From assembly GCF_008271695.1 (NCBI RefSeq), contig NZ_VKKY01000002.1, positions 310,001 to 374,000 of the forward strand: a DNA stretch of 64,000 nt, written 5' to 3'. Position 1 is the first letter of the stretch. Each line of letters starts with the position of its first letter. Source of the DNA: Rufibacter hautae. Its GTDB lineage: Bacteria > Bacteroidota > Bacteroidia > Cytophagales > Hymenobacteraceae. The notes under the pieces are model-generated. The model ran no database searches and was not told the DNA's origin. It was given only the letters and a program-made list of their open reading frames with translations. Made by a program: the position numbers and the translations under genes. This document shows, piece by piece, positions 43,756 through 53,058 of this stretch.

Positions 43756-44363
43756 ACCCCATTAACGACTACATAGAATCCGGGATTTTAGAGCTGTTTG
43801 TCATGGGCGTTACTTCGCCTGAGGAAACCGAGGAGGTGGAACAAATGGCCGCTGCTCACCCTGAGATCAGACAAGAGATAGAGCAAATCCGGCAGAGCAT
43901 TGAGACATATGCCGTAGCGCATTCAGTAGAACCTCAACCCACGGTGAAACCGCTCGTGCTGGCTACCATCGATTATATGGTTCGGCTACAGAACGGCGAG
44001 CCGGTTTCTTCCCCGCCCAACCTTTCCCCCGAGTCCAAAGTGGAGGACTATGCCGCCTGGCTCAACCGGGAAGACATGAAGAGGCCTTCTCCCTCAGAGG
44101 ACATCTATGTGAAAATCATCGGCTATAACCCTAGTACTACCACCGCCATTGTGTGGCTGGAAAACGTAGCCGATGAGGAAATTCACCACGATGAATATGA
44201 ACGCTTCCTGATCGTGGAAGGTACCTGCACCATCACGGTAGAAGACCAGGATAACTACCTAACTCCCGGAAGTTATTTCCAGATTCCATTGCATAAGAAA
44301 CATAAGGTCAAAGTAACCTCCCAAATCCCCTGTAAGGTAATTCTGCAGCGCTTGGCGGCTTAG
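43752..44363 (+). CDS. Cupin-domain anti-sigma factor
   Basis: This 203-residue protein combines an N-terminal helical region with the anti-sigma/RskA-type start (SGILELFVMGVTSPEETEEV, residues 9-28) and a C-terminal cupin barrel near 120-200 (TAIVWLENVADEEIHHDEYE; LTPGSYFQIPLHKKHKV). His residues in IHHDEYE and PLHKKH could bind a metal. The layout resembles ChrR-like zinc-binding anti-sigma factors, but the N-terminal zinc motif of ChrR is not visible. No membrane helix is predicted, so it would act in the cytoplasm on the sigma factor encoded immediately upstream. Confidence 0.85.
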   Translation: MNPINDYIESGILELFVMGVTSPEETEEVEQMAAAHPEIRQEIEQIRQSIETYAVAHSVEPQPTVKPLVLATIDYMVRLQNGEPVSSPPNLSPESKVEDYAAWLNREDMKRPSPSEDIYVKIIGYNPSTTTAIVWLENVADEEIHHDEYERFLIVEGTCTITVEDQDNYLTPGSYFQIPLHKKHKVKVTSQIPCKVILQRLAA

Positions 44364-44845
44364 GCCATTTATAGAATGAAGAATAACGGGTTAATGAATT
44401 GAATGTTAATACCTTTCAGGGCTTTGACAATTTGTGGTTAGTTTAAAGTTAACATCCTCATCTCACATCTACCCATTAAGCAAAACCTGTTTATAAGCGT
44501 CAGGCTCCGTAGTACTTCTACGAAGGCTTTTTCTGTTTTAGAGATTTACCTCATAGATAAATACTTAATAGTAAGTATTGAAGGTGAGGTGTAGTTTTAA
44601 TAGTTTGGTGAAAGATAAAATATAACATTATTGTTTCCAGTTACTAACTTTTAAACAGAAACACCTTTTCTGAATTAACTCTTTATTGATCATCACGGGC
44701 AAAGGCCAGACAAGTCTAAAGAACAGTTGGCTGTTAACCTATCTGAATTGCTCTCTTCTCCTCGGTTCAGAAGCTTCGAAAAGAAGCTCTGCATGCTCAA
44801 TGTTTAAAGAATAGCGATTTAATAAAATATTATACCTAATATTTT
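44364..44845. other. Left junction of the AT-rich island
   Basis: About 480 bp in which base composition falls sharply. No gene, tRNA, att-like direct repeat or dispersed palindrome is seen. A promoter for the histidine kinase gene should lie here (for example around TAATAGTTTGG near 44597) but no exact TAnnTTTG box is present. Confidence 0.5.
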
Positions 44846-45619
44846 ATGATTGTAGCTGACATGCTGAGCAATATACTCAGTTGGACCAATCATCACATCC
44901 AATACTTAACTAGAAAAGTAGAAGTACTGAGTTCTTATAATGTATTGTTGCAATCTCTAGTTGAAGCCGAACAAAAACAGCATGATGCAGAACTGAAAGC
45001 AGTAGAACTAGAAAAGGAATTGCAGGAGCAACGTGAAAAGCTAGGGCGTGACCTACATGATGGATTTGGTTCTCAACTTACTCACCTAATATCCCGCCTA
45101 GAGCTACTGGCTTACCATAAATTGCCTGATCCTAATCAACTTCTCCGCTTAAGTGAGTTCACTCGCGAGATGAACCACACTCTTAGAGAAACTATTTGGC
45201 TTCTTGATCAAGAACAAATTACGATTGAAGCTTTAGGAGGACGTATGCATGGGCTATTGTTAAAGATTTGGGAAGATCGCGAAGTGCCTGACCTGAATTG
45301 GAATTTGCTTACTACAAAGGAAAAAATAAATGTGGAGCCTTTAATTGCAATGCATTTATTACGAATTGCTCAGGAAGGCACCATTAATTCACTTAAGTAT
45401 GCCCGAGCCACACAGGTAAATGTGACGTTAGAAATTAACCAAACGGGTATATTATTGACCATTTCAGATAATGGTATAGGTTTAAATTCAAGATCTTCAA
45501 CCAAAGGCTATGGGCTTAGCAACATACATAAGCGTGCTAAAGAAGTACAAGGCACTTTTTATCTAGATTCTTCTACTTCAGGTACCTGCATCAAGGTTAA
45601 GCTTCCGTTAAGTGCTTAA
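44846..45619 (+). CDS. Cytoplasmic NarL-type histidine kinase without sensor domain
   Basis: This 257-residue kinase has no membrane helix and no recognisable sensor. An N-terminal coiled coil (about residues 20-66, QSLVEAEQKQHDAELKAVEL) leads into a HisKA_3 dimerisation domain with the phospho-acceptor His in GRDLHDGFGSQLTHLISRLE near 68-87. The HATPase_c domain follows, with LLRIAQEGTINSLKYARAT near 171-189, ISDNGIGLNS near 211 and GYGLSNIHKRA near 225-235. It overlaps nothing but ends 79 bp before the response regulator start, with a perfect palindrome between. It is the first gene of the AT-rich island and probably controls it; the input is likely a protein partner. Confidence 0.88.
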   Translation: MIVADMLSNILSWTNHHIQYLTRKVEVLSSYNVLLQSLVEAEQKQHDAELKAVELEKELQEQREKLGRDLHDGFGSQLTHLISRLELLAYHKLPDPNQLLRLSEFTREMNHTLRETIWLLDQEQITIEALGGRMHGLLLKIWEDREVPDLNWNLLTTKEKINVEPLIAMHLLRIAQEGTINSLKYARATQVNVTLEINQTGILLTISDNGIGLNSRSSTKGYGLSNIHKRAKEVQGTFYLDSSTSGTCIKVKLPLSA

Positions 45620-45640
45620 AATACGTCAATTGACGTATTT
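45619..45640. promoter_or_regulatory. Perfect 22-bp palindrome between kinase and regulator genes
   Basis: AAATACGTCAA and TTGACGTATTT are exact complements with no loop. It begins at the last base of the kinase stop codon and lies 58 bp before the regulator ATG. Having no spacer it is better suited as a dimeric protein-binding site than as a hairpin; the adjacent LuxR-type regulator is the obvious candidate. Confidence 0.5.
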
Positions 45641-45698
45641 ACATCCTGCTTTTCACATTGTACCTTTCATATATAAACTAACCCTATTAATATTTTGG

Positions 45699-46343
45699 AT
45701 GCAAAAGATAACCGTCGGCATAGTGGAAGACAATGCTCAATTAGGGCAGGATATTCGAGATAAGTTAGCTTTAACAGAAGAAATAGAAGTGACTTTTGAG
45801 GTGCGAAATGGTAAAGAATTACTTCAAACTTTAGGTAAGAGTGATGTGCCACAAGTTTTACTAATGGATGTACAAATGCCAGAAATGAACGGTATAGAAG
45901 CAACTTGGCAGGTTAAAAAGGAATACAAAGATTTGAAAATTGTGATGCTGACGGTAATGGATGATGAGCAAAAGCTATTTGAAGCTTTAAAAGCAGGTGC
46001 TTCGGGCTATTTACTAAAAGATGCAAAGCCTCACCAACTTCTGAATGCGATTATTGATGTGATAGAAGGTGGTTTGCCGCTTTCTCCTACGCTCGCTAGT
46101 AGAGTATTAAGTTACATGAAAGGGGAAAAAGAAATTCCCAAACAAGCAGTCAAAACGTTTAATGTTTTAAGTAAACGAGAGAATGAAGTTTTAGAGTGCT
46201 TAAAGCGTGGACTAACTGTCAAACAAATTTCAGATAATTTGTTTATTGCTAATAAAACAGTACGGAAACACTTGGAACATATTTATGAAAAATTACACGT
46301 GCATTCGGTTAACGAAGCAATAATAAAAGGTTTGGGTTTGTGA
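45699..46343 (+). CDS. NarL/LuxR-family response regulator
   Basis: This 214-residue regulator starts at ATG 45699 (MQKITVGIVEDNAQL); an upstream in-frame start would add a hydrophobic stretch that does not belong to the receiver fold and would read across the palindrome. The receiver domain has the acidic pair near residues 10-11 (VEDN), the phosphorylated Asp in LLMDVQMPEMNG near 55, and Lys in GYLLKDAKPHQLL near 107. The C-terminal LuxR helix-turn-helix is LSKRENEVLECLKRGLTVKQ near 150-170 and NKTVRKHLEHIYEKL near 180-195. It pairs with the kinase encoded directly upstream and probably regulates the island. Confidence 0.9.
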   Translation: MQKITVGIVEDNAQLGQDIRDKLALTEEIEVTFEVRNGKELLQTLGKSDVPQVLLMDVQMPEMNGIEATWQVKKEYKDLKIVMLTVMDDEQKLFEALKAGASGYLLKDAKPHQLLNAIIDVIEGGLPLSPTLASRVLSYMKGEKEIPKQAVKTFNVLSKRENEVLECLKRGLTVKQISDNLFIANKTVRKHLEHIYEKLHVHSVNEAIIKGLGL

Positions 46344-46428
46344 ATTTTTTTCTTCTTTATATTTTCTTTGATAAACTTTATAACCTTATATCACATAAAT
46401 ATTCATTTAAAATATATTAATAAAATCA

Positions 46429-47679
46429 ATGGGTATATTAAGAATTTTAGATTTAGTTATAGGTATAATATTCATCTACTTCATTTTAAGTATTGTGGCT
46501 TCAGCAACATTAGAAATAGTAGCTAACTTCTTAATGTTTCGTGCTAATGATTTGAGAGATTGGGTATATAGTACTTTTAATCAGCCTTATAATTACAAGA
46601 AGCCAAACTTTATAAAAAGATTAGGAATAAGTATAGTAAAAAAAATAAATAATTTTTTAGGTAAAAAGGATGTAGTTGAGCCTAAATGTTTAGGTGAGGA
46701 AATTTGGCATCACTTCGCGATTGATGGCCTTTCTAAAGCAGGAAAGAAAGTTTCTTATATACCAAGTTCAGAATTCGTTAGAGCTTTATTCGATATTGTA
46801 GTAACCGTAAAGCTTAAAGATATAAACGGAAATTATTTATATAGAAATGATTTGATTGACAACTTAGGAAATCCAATTCTTGCTGAAGATAATAACGGAA
46901 AAACTTTGGTTGATGAAAATGGTAAACCATTGACCAAATTACAACAAGTCATTAAGGTTAGAGACATAACTCCTAAAATCTATTCTACTGATGAGCTGAG
47001 TGAAGCAGTAATTAAAACTGCTTTTCTTTCTAATGATCAAGCTTCCATAATATTACAATATATAAAGGATGGATACAATTTTTATGAAGTAAGAAGAGGC
47101 TTTGAAGCCTGGTTTGATCATGCAATGGAAAGGTTATCCGGTGACTATAAGCGGTTTTCACAAAGGTTTCTCTTCTTTAATGGTCTGTTCATTGCATTCC
47201 TTTTCAATGTTGATACTATTGCCTTATCTAACTATTTGTATTCAAATCCAGATAAGAGTTTGGTGTTTGCAAATGCCATCTCAAATTCATTTAATGATCC
47301 TAACTTTCATATGGCTTTGCAAAATTTGCAAAATTCAAGAGAAAGAGGTACAACTATAAACCCTGCTAATATAGATACTTTAGTAGAAAAGGTATCCCAT
47401 TTTAGAGAATTAAGTAAATCCATCCAAGATCCGGATTTCCCACTTGGGTGGAAAAAAGAAGAAATTCAAACCTCTCAAACCAATGGTTCTGCTGGAATAA
47501 TAAATCCTTTCAATAAGATAGATAACCCTCTAAACAGCATCTTAGGGATATTAATTACGGGTTTTGCCCTTTCTTTAGGTGCTACATTTTGGTTTGATTT
47601 ATTGAATAAGCTAGTAAACCTTAGATCAGCTGGTAAGAAACCTAATGAAACTTATGATGATGCAGATGCAATAGGGTGA
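46429..47679 (+). CDS. Membrane protein of unknown function with C-terminal FWFDLLNKLVN motif
   Basis: This 416-residue protein has an N-terminal helix (LVIGIIFIYFILSIVASATL, residues 9-28), a long polar middle part and helices near 258-280 (FNGLFIAFLFNVDTIALS) and 370-392. The end, ALSLGATFWFDLLNKLVN followed by LRSAGKKP, together with WFDHAMERLSGDYKR near 230 and NVDTIALS, matches a family of bacterial membrane proteins I recognise by motif but not by function. Residues 130-170 include NGNYLYRNDLIDNLGNPI, which is Asn-rich like the rest of the island. It lies between the two-component system and the subtilase gene, 34 bp before the latter, in the same orientation. Confidence 0.75.
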   Translation: MGILRILDLVIGIIFIYFILSIVASATLEIVANFLMFRANDLRDWVYSTFNQPYNYKKPNFIKRLGISIVKKINNFLGKKDVVEPKCLGEEIWHHFAIDGLSKAGKKVSYIPSSEFVRALFDIVVTVKLKDINGNYLYRNDLIDNLGNPILAEDNNGKTLVDENGKPLTKLQQVIKVRDITPKIYSTDELSEAVIKTAFLSNDQASIILQYIKDGYNFYEVRRGFEAWFDHAMERLSGDYKRFSQRFLFFNGLFIAFLFNVDTIALSNYLYSNPDKSLVFANAISNSFNDPNFHMALQNLQNSRERGTTINPANIDTLVEKVSHFRELSKSIQDPDFPLGWKKEEIQTSQTNGSAGIINPFNKIDNPLNSILGILITGFALSLGATFWFDLLNKLVNLRSAGKKPNETYDDADAIG

Positions 47680-47713
47680 TATATACATCTATTTGATATT
47701 TTAACAATATAAT

Positions 47714-48844
47714 ATGCCAAAAATAAAAATTGAAAGAAAGCTAAGGATAAGGAGGGATGCCAGTACTATAAACAAGCATATTGGCATTCTAAAAGTTGGC
47801 TCTGTTTTGGATGTTGAAGGTCCTCTTAAAGGATTACCAGTACCTGGATCGGATAATAGTTGGTGGTACAAAGATAGCACAGGCTACTATTGGAGTGGAG
47901 GAGTAAAAGAAGTTTCATTAAAGGATCTCAATACAAGAAATTCTAAGTCTTTAAACAAAAAGTCATTAATTGATGATTCTAAAGTAGGTTGGGGAATAGA
48001 ATTATTAAATATTCCTAAACTATGGAATTTGATTGGTAGTAAAGGCAAAGGAATTAATATTGCCATACTAGATACAGGTGTAGATTACAATCATCCTGAT
48101 CTACCAAATTATATTAGTTTAAGCAATCCAAATTTTGTTTGTAAAAATTTTTTAAATAATACAACAAATGTTCAGGATTCTGATGGACATGGAACACATT
48201 GCGCTGGTATTGTATGTGGTCAAGGAAAGCAAATTTTGGGGGTAGCTCCAGATAGTAATTTGATTGTAGGAAAAATAATGGAAAGAAGTTCTGGCAAAGG
48301 GGCTAAACTTGATTATTTGATTGAAGGTATTGATTGGGCTTATAAGAATGGAGCAGATATTATTTCTTTAAGTTTATCCACTTCTATTAATAGTGATAGG
48401 TTAAAAGATGTCGTTAAGATGACAGCTGAAAAAGGTGTAAATATAATATGTGCTATTGGAAATGATGGGGAATTAGTTAATGCTGTATATCCCGCAATTT
48501 ATAAGGAAAGTGTTGCAGTTGGTTCTATAAACGAGCATAAAATTAGAGATGAATTATCAAATTTAAGTAAAGAATTAGATCTACTTGCGCCAGGTGTTGA
48601 TGTTTATTCAACGGGAATAAACGGAACTTATTTCACAACAAGTGGTACAAGTATGTCAGCTGCATTTGTAAGTGGTGTATTTGGTTTGTTAAGAGTTAAA
48701 AACAAAACAGTTAAAGGTTTAGAATTAAATAAATTGGTAATTAGATCATCATCTGACTATGGTGAAATCATTGGGTTTGATAATGAATCAGGCTTTGGTA
48801 TAATCAATCCTTTAAATGCATTGTATAATTTACAAAATATATGA
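47714..48844 (+). CDS. S8 subtilase with N-terminal SH3-like domain, no signal peptide
   Basis: This 376-residue subtilisin-family serine protease has the full triad: Asp in AILDTGVDYNHPDL near 120, His in DSDGHGTHCAGIV near 160 and Ser in TSGTSMSAAFVSGV near 314, with the oxyanion Asn in CAIGNDGE near 252. Residues 1-75 form an SH3-like domain (IERKLRIRRDASTINKHIGI; SWWYKDSTGYYWSGGVKE). There is no signal peptide and no obvious propeptide, so it may act in the cytoplasm, which is unusual for secreted-type subtilases. Its stop codon overlaps the start of the next gene by 4 bp (ATGA), implying coupled translation and joint function. The target is unknown. Confidence 0.9.
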   Translation: MPKIKIERKLRIRRDASTINKHIGILKVGSVLDVEGPLKGLPVPGSDNSWWYKDSTGYYWSGGVKEVSLKDLNTRNSKSLNKKSLIDDSKVGWGIELLNIPKLWNLIGSKGKGINIAILDTGVDYNHPDLPNYISLSNPNFVCKNFLNNTTNVQDSDGHGTHCAGIVCGQGKQILGVAPDSNLIVGKIMERSSGKGAKLDYLIEGIDWAYKNGADIISLSLSTSINSDRLKDVVKMTAEKGVNIICAIGNDGELVNAVYPAIYKESVAVGSINEHKIRDELSNLSKELDLLAPGVDVYSTGINGTYFTTSGTSMSAAFVSGVFGLLRVKNKTVKGLELNKLVIRSSSDYGEIIGFDNESGFGIINPLNALYNLQNI

Positions 48845-50877
48845 AGATAATTCTATTGACATTTTTGGTAAGTTCAGTAATGGCTTGCCAATTATCATTG
48901 GGGCAAGTAGCTTATTATGATGCTTTAGAACTAAATAAATATTTAGACAAAAAAGGCCAGTTTATAACAGATGACTCCACGAAATCGGGAGGTGAAATCT
49001 TAAAAGTTGGAGCTTTATATGGAATTTTAAAGGTTTACTTACCAGATAGTCTGAAAAGTAGGGTTCCTCTCAGCAATCAAACAATACATAAGTTTTATTT
49101 TGAGAATAATCCTTTCATTAAAAATCTTCTTTTTAATCCAGAATTAATTGCATTATCATCTGTGCGTACAATTGAAAAAGCTAAAAATGGTTTAGAAAAT
49201 ATTGGAAACTTAGATGTGACAAATTTAGCAGTAGCAATAGCAGATTTTATGATTCAAAGATCTAAAGAAGAGCTAACAGTAACTTTTTTTGATAGATTCA
49301 AGGAAGATGTTAATAAATATCCAGAATTAAGAACTCTTTTTCCAACTACTTCAAGCTTTTTAGATTCTTTTGCCTCTCATGAATATGGGGTAATGTTAAA
49401 AGTTTTAAGGCAATCATTCAATAATGACTTTTCTAACTTAGGTACTCGCCTTCGCAGCTTAAGGAATCTTTCAACAGCTGATTGCTCTTTGATTGCAACA
49501 AGTAAACATAAAAGCAATTGTGAGACGAGGATACAAGCCTATCAAAATGCATTCAATAATGAGAAAAGTATATACTTCTTTGCAGCAACAATCGCAGTAG
49601 ATAGTCTAAATTTGGGAAGTAACATAGGGAATATTATTGCAGCAATCGCTAACGATCAACAAGTAAATAAATTCCTAGATTCTAACATCGCTAATGCAGC
49701 CAAATTGTCAAACCTGTTTTCAGAAAGTTTGCGAACCACAGAAAAAGGTAAAGTTTATATTGATAAAGCGCAGTTAAATTTGTTGATTAATAACCCTGTG
49801 GCGCTTAATATTTATTTAGGTTTATTATACCAGAATAGTAAAAATAGACAAATTAAGTTTAATACAAAAAGTACAGGTGTTGTAGATTTTGCAAGTAAGT
49901 TAAAGCCACTTGCAAATAATACAAGCTATTTAGTTGATTTTATTTCTAGTGCTGAAACAATAAATCAAAATGTTTTAGAGATACAAATTAAAAAACAAGA
50001 TAAAGGTGAATTTACAATAAATGATTATATGCAATACGCCAACTCAGCAGTTGCTCTTATTGAAAAATCATTAAATATTGGAACTGTATTTGGGATGGAA
50101 ACCCCTGAAGAATTTGCTAAGTACATAAATGTTTCACGTTCAGGAATAAACCTTTATTATAATTTAAAGAGTAAAGATTATAGCTCAGGTGTATTTAATA
50201 CAATAGTTGTACTGGAACAGACCTTTGGAAATGATTTCAAGTATAAAGATCGAGTTTTAAAATATGGTTCTTTTATGGCAGCAGTGTCTGAGGCAGAAAA
50301 CTCGGATGAAATCAAAGATGCCATTGAAACCGTCGCTTTACCAGCAGGAAGTTCCAGGATAAAAAGAGAGACAGAATTTAATGTAAGTCTTAATGGTTAT
50401 ATAGGTGGTTTTTATGGCAGAGAGATTTTATATCCTTTAGCAATTAATAAATCAGCTACTTCTTTGGGAGTGTTTGCTCCTGTTGGAGTTGGTGCAAATT
50501 GGGGTATAAAACCTTCTAAGCCTAATCATGGTGGAAAATCAGTTTCTGCATTTCTTTCTTTGATAGATGTAGGAGCAATAGCAGCTCTTCGCTTAGAGGA
50601 TGATGATCCAAATGACTCCAACGATCAAAATAATCAAGGTGCAACTTTCCCTCAAGTTAAATTAAAAAATATAATTGCTCCTGGTTTATTTGGAATTTTT
50701 GGGTTTGGAAAATCACCTTTCTCTTTAGGTGCAGGAGCTCAAATAGGACCAACTTTACGAGAGGTAACAACTACAGCTGTTCAAGGGATTGAAGATAACT
50801 TTTATTTAAGATATAGTTTGTTCTTTACTGTAGACATTCCTTTTTTTAATCTTTATACAAAACCAAGGGTAAACTAA
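48841..50877 (+). CDS. Exported protein of unknown function, possible outer membrane C-terminus
   Basis: This 678-residue protein is not recognised. A signal peptide covers residues 1-21 (MKIILLTFLVSSVMACQLSLG), possibly with a lipobox-like Cys16. Residues 25-480 appear mostly helical with many Asn, Ser and Leu. From about 500 the sequence changes to Gly-rich amphipathic segments (FNVSLNGYIGGFYGREILYP; FAPVGVGANWGIKPSKP; LFGIFGFGKSPFSLGAGAQI) ending YLRYSLFFTVDIPFFNLYT, resembling a small beta-barrel. An acidic loop DDDPNDSNDQNNQ lies near 582-594. The start codon overlaps the subtilase stop, so it may be substrate, regulator or partner of the protease. Confidence 0.75.
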   Translation: MKIILLTFLVSSVMACQLSLGQVAYYDALELNKYLDKKGQFITDDSTKSGGEILKVGALYGILKVYLPDSLKSRVPLSNQTIHKFYFENNPFIKNLLFNPELIALSSVRTIEKAKNGLENIGNLDVTNLAVAIADFMIQRSKEELTVTFFDRFKEDVNKYPELRTLFPTTSSFLDSFASHEYGVMLKVLRQSFNNDFSNLGTRLRSLRNLSTADCSLIATSKHKSNCETRIQAYQNAFNNEKSIYFFAATIAVDSLNLGSNIGNIIAAIANDQQVNKFLDSNIANAAKLSNLFSESLRTTEKGKVYIDKAQLNLLINNPVALNIYLGLLYQNSKNRQIKFNTKSTGVVDFASKLKPLANNTSYLVDFISSAETINQNVLEIQIKKQDKGEFTINDYMQYANSAVALIEKSLNIGTVFGMETPEEFAKYINVSRSGINLYYNLKSKDYSSGVFNTIVVLEQTFGNDFKYKDRVLKYGSFMAAVSEAENSDEIKDAIETVALPAGSSRIKRETEFNVSLNGYIGGFYGREILYPLAINKSATSLGVFAPVGVGANWGIKPSKPNHGGKSVSAFLSLIDVGAIAALRLEDDDPNDSNDQNNQGATFPQVKLKNIIAPGLFGIFGFGKSPFSLGAGAQIGPTLREVTTTAVQGIEDNFYLRYSLFFTVDIPFFNLYTKPRVN

Positions 50878-50953
50878 TTGAAATTAAAATAAACTATTTG
50901 GAATTACATAATTGTTTCTGTAAATGGTTGATAATAGTTACTGATAATTTATT

Positions 50954-53029
50954 ATGAAAACAGAGATAGATGATCAGGCTGAGTATAAACAAAATGGTTT
51001 TTTAAATGATTTCGTCTCCAGATTTTGGGAGGCTCGTAAATTAACCCAAAAGAGTCTTTTAAATAGAAGTGAAATTGCTTATTCAAAATTGGCAGAAGAA
51101 GCCAGGATTAAAGGATTCAATACTGAAGCATATATAGCTGATGCTGCTGTTTTAGAATTAAAAGGTAAGTATGATGAAGCTATTCGGTGTTTAAACCAGG
51201 TTATTGATGATTCAGGTTGTAAAATAAAAGGTGTTGCATATTTTTTATTAGGTTCTGTTTATAAAGAACGTTATCAAAATGAATTTAAGAATGCTATTGA
51301 GTCTTATGAGAATGCTATCAAAGATAAACAGTTTGACAAACCAGCTTGGGCAAATAATAATTTAGGTAATATTTATTTTCGTCTTGCTTGTTTAGAAGTA
51401 AAACCAGATGGACAATTTCGTGCAGATGAGCATTTTAAGAAAGCTTCAGAATATTATGAAAAAAGTTTGGAGTATAAAGATGAGCAAAGTGATACACAGT
51501 ATATCACCCATTATAATCAAGGAAGATTGTTTTTGGAATTGAAAGATTATACGAAAGCGATACAAAAGTTTGACGATTCATTAAGTAGTGCTGGGGATAA
51601 TTATGATATGCAGGGGTCTTGTTACAGAGAGATGGGAACTGCGCATATTATTGTTGCAATGGATGAAAATGGTAAAACCTTTCATGATGCGATTAGTTGT
51701 TGGGAAAATGCTCGTGATATATTTGATGAAGCTGATGTTAATGCAGGCGAAGATGTTAATAATACAGGAAAATCAGCTGTTGTACTCGCAAAGATAAGGG
51801 TTGCAAGACAATTTAGAGATAAGCTAAAAACACTTCAGCCTGGTTCAGATGACGAAGTGCTTTTGCGTTGGTGGCCTCAAGAAGAATCTGGAGCAGATGG
51901 GTATTCCACCCCGGAAGAACGCATATTTTCTATGATTGAGGCTACTGGTCGTGATCGTTATCAGCTTTATAATTCTAGACCAAGTTCACGCTTTTCTGCT
52001 CAAATAAAAGGACAAGTTGAAATACCATCAAAGAATGTTTTAGCTATAATGCGTGGTTGGGGTTCAGCATCTCCGTTAATTGAAGATGCTTATAGCGCTT
52101 GTGTAGGCGGAGGATATTTCCTTAAATGGCGTGATAAAGGTCTTGTGATTGACCCAGGAATTGATTTTATGCGAAATTTTAGGTCCAATGGTTTTCATAT
52201 GCGGGAAGTTGATGGTATTGTAGTTAGTCATGACCATACAGACCATAATGCAGATCTTAGATCGATTGATGATGTGTTTTACGAAATGTATAGGCGATCT
52301 GATGAAGATGAACCTGGCAAAGGAGAAAGAAATTGGCATTATTACCTGATATGCGATCGACGGACTAAAACAAAAGACTTTTTACGAGAGCAAGCCAAGC
52401 ATCGTTCTATAATACCAATGGTAAGTAAGTCATCTAAAGAAGAAAAAAAAGAAGTTCCTATAAATTTAAGAGATAAAGGTTTACCTTTTATAGTCCATTA
52501 TATTAGGGCAGAACATGGTAAAATTGATGCTTTTTGTTTAAGAGTTGACTGTTTAAATTCTGATGGAACTACACCTATAAAAATAGGTTTTACTTGTGAT
52601 ACACAATATGATGTAAGTTTAGATAGTTTTTTGAAAGAATGTGATATATTAGTTGCTCATATAAGCCAACCTAGTTTAGCTGAGTTACTCGATAGTGATA
52701 TACTTAAGAAAAAACATCTAGGTTATCGGGGTGTAGCTAAATTAATTAAAAAGGTTAAACCTAAATTAGCTATTTTAGGCGAGTTTTGGGCTGGTTTTGC
52801 TGATATGAGAATAGATATTACAAAAGGGCTTAAACGAATTTGTAATACCGAGCCACCTGTTCCGATAATACCCAGTAGTGTTGGACTGTTCATAAGTCCA
52901 ACAAAAGATTTTCCTGAGATTGAATGTACAAATTGTCACAAGTGGAGGCCTGCTTCTAGCATTTATGTTGGGGCATCTACTCATGAATTTGGATCTTTGT
53001 CGTATTTGTGTCCTCTTTGCAGGATATAG
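50954..53029 (+). CDS. TPR-MBL-fold fusion protein with C-terminal zinc ribbon
   Basis: This 691-residue cytoplasmic protein has an N-terminal half (about 20-290) of tetratricopeptide-like helical repeats (AAVLELKGKYDEAIRCLNQV; AWANNNLGNIYFRLACLEVK; YNQGRLFLELKDYTKAIQKF). A metallo-beta-lactamase domain follows at about 355-640, with the zinc-binding motif VVSHDHTDHNADLRSIDDV near 424 and possible later ligands in RAEHGKIDAF near 519, FTCDTQYD near 546 and LVAHISQPS near 568. The C-terminus has two CxxC pairs (ECTNCHKW; YLCPLCRI), a probable zinc ribbon. This combination suggests a nuclease or other phosphodiesterase guided by protein or nucleic-acid binding. It ends the plus-strand part of the island and meets a convergent membrane protein gene. 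Confidence 0.82.
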   Translation: MKTEIDDQAEYKQNGFLNDFVSRFWEARKLTQKSLLNRSEIAYSKLAEEARIKGFNTEAYIADAAVLELKGKYDEAIRCLNQVIDDSGCKIKGVAYFLLGSVYKERYQNEFKNAIESYENAIKDKQFDKPAWANNNLGNIYFRLACLEVKPDGQFRADEHFKKASEYYEKSLEYKDEQSDTQYITHYNQGRLFLELKDYTKAIQKFDDSLSSAGDNYDMQGSCYREMGTAHIIVAMDENGKTFHDAISCWENARDIFDEADVNAGEDVNNTGKSAVVLAKIRVARQFRDKLKTLQPGSDDEVLLRWWPQEESGADGYSTPEERIFSMIEATGRDRYQLYNSRPSSRFSAQIKGQVEIPSKNVLAIMRGWGSASPLIEDAYSACVGGGYFLKWRDKGLVIDPGIDFMRNFRSNGFHMREVDGIVVSHDHTDHNADLRSIDDVFYEMYRRSDEDEPGKGERNWHYYLICDRRTKTKDFLREQAKHRSIIPMVSKSSKEEKKEVPINLRDKGLPFIVHYIRAEHGKIDAFCLRVDCLNSDGTTPIKIGFTCDTQYDVSLDSFLKECDILVAHISQPSLAELLDSDILKKKHLGYRGVAKLIKKVKPKLAILGEFWAGFADMRIDITKGLKRICNTEPPVPIIPSSVGLFISPTKDFPEIECTNCHKWRPASSIYVGASTHEFGSLSYLCPLCRI

Positions 53030-53058
53030 TTTGTAGGTCAACCCTGAAAATATGATTA

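Noticed and set aside
44508..44540. Hairpin GGCTCCGTAGTACTTCTACG.. as terminator of the anti-sigma gene
   Set aside because: Only a 5-bp perfect stem with mismatches beyond it and about 145 bp from the stop codon; too weak to annotate.
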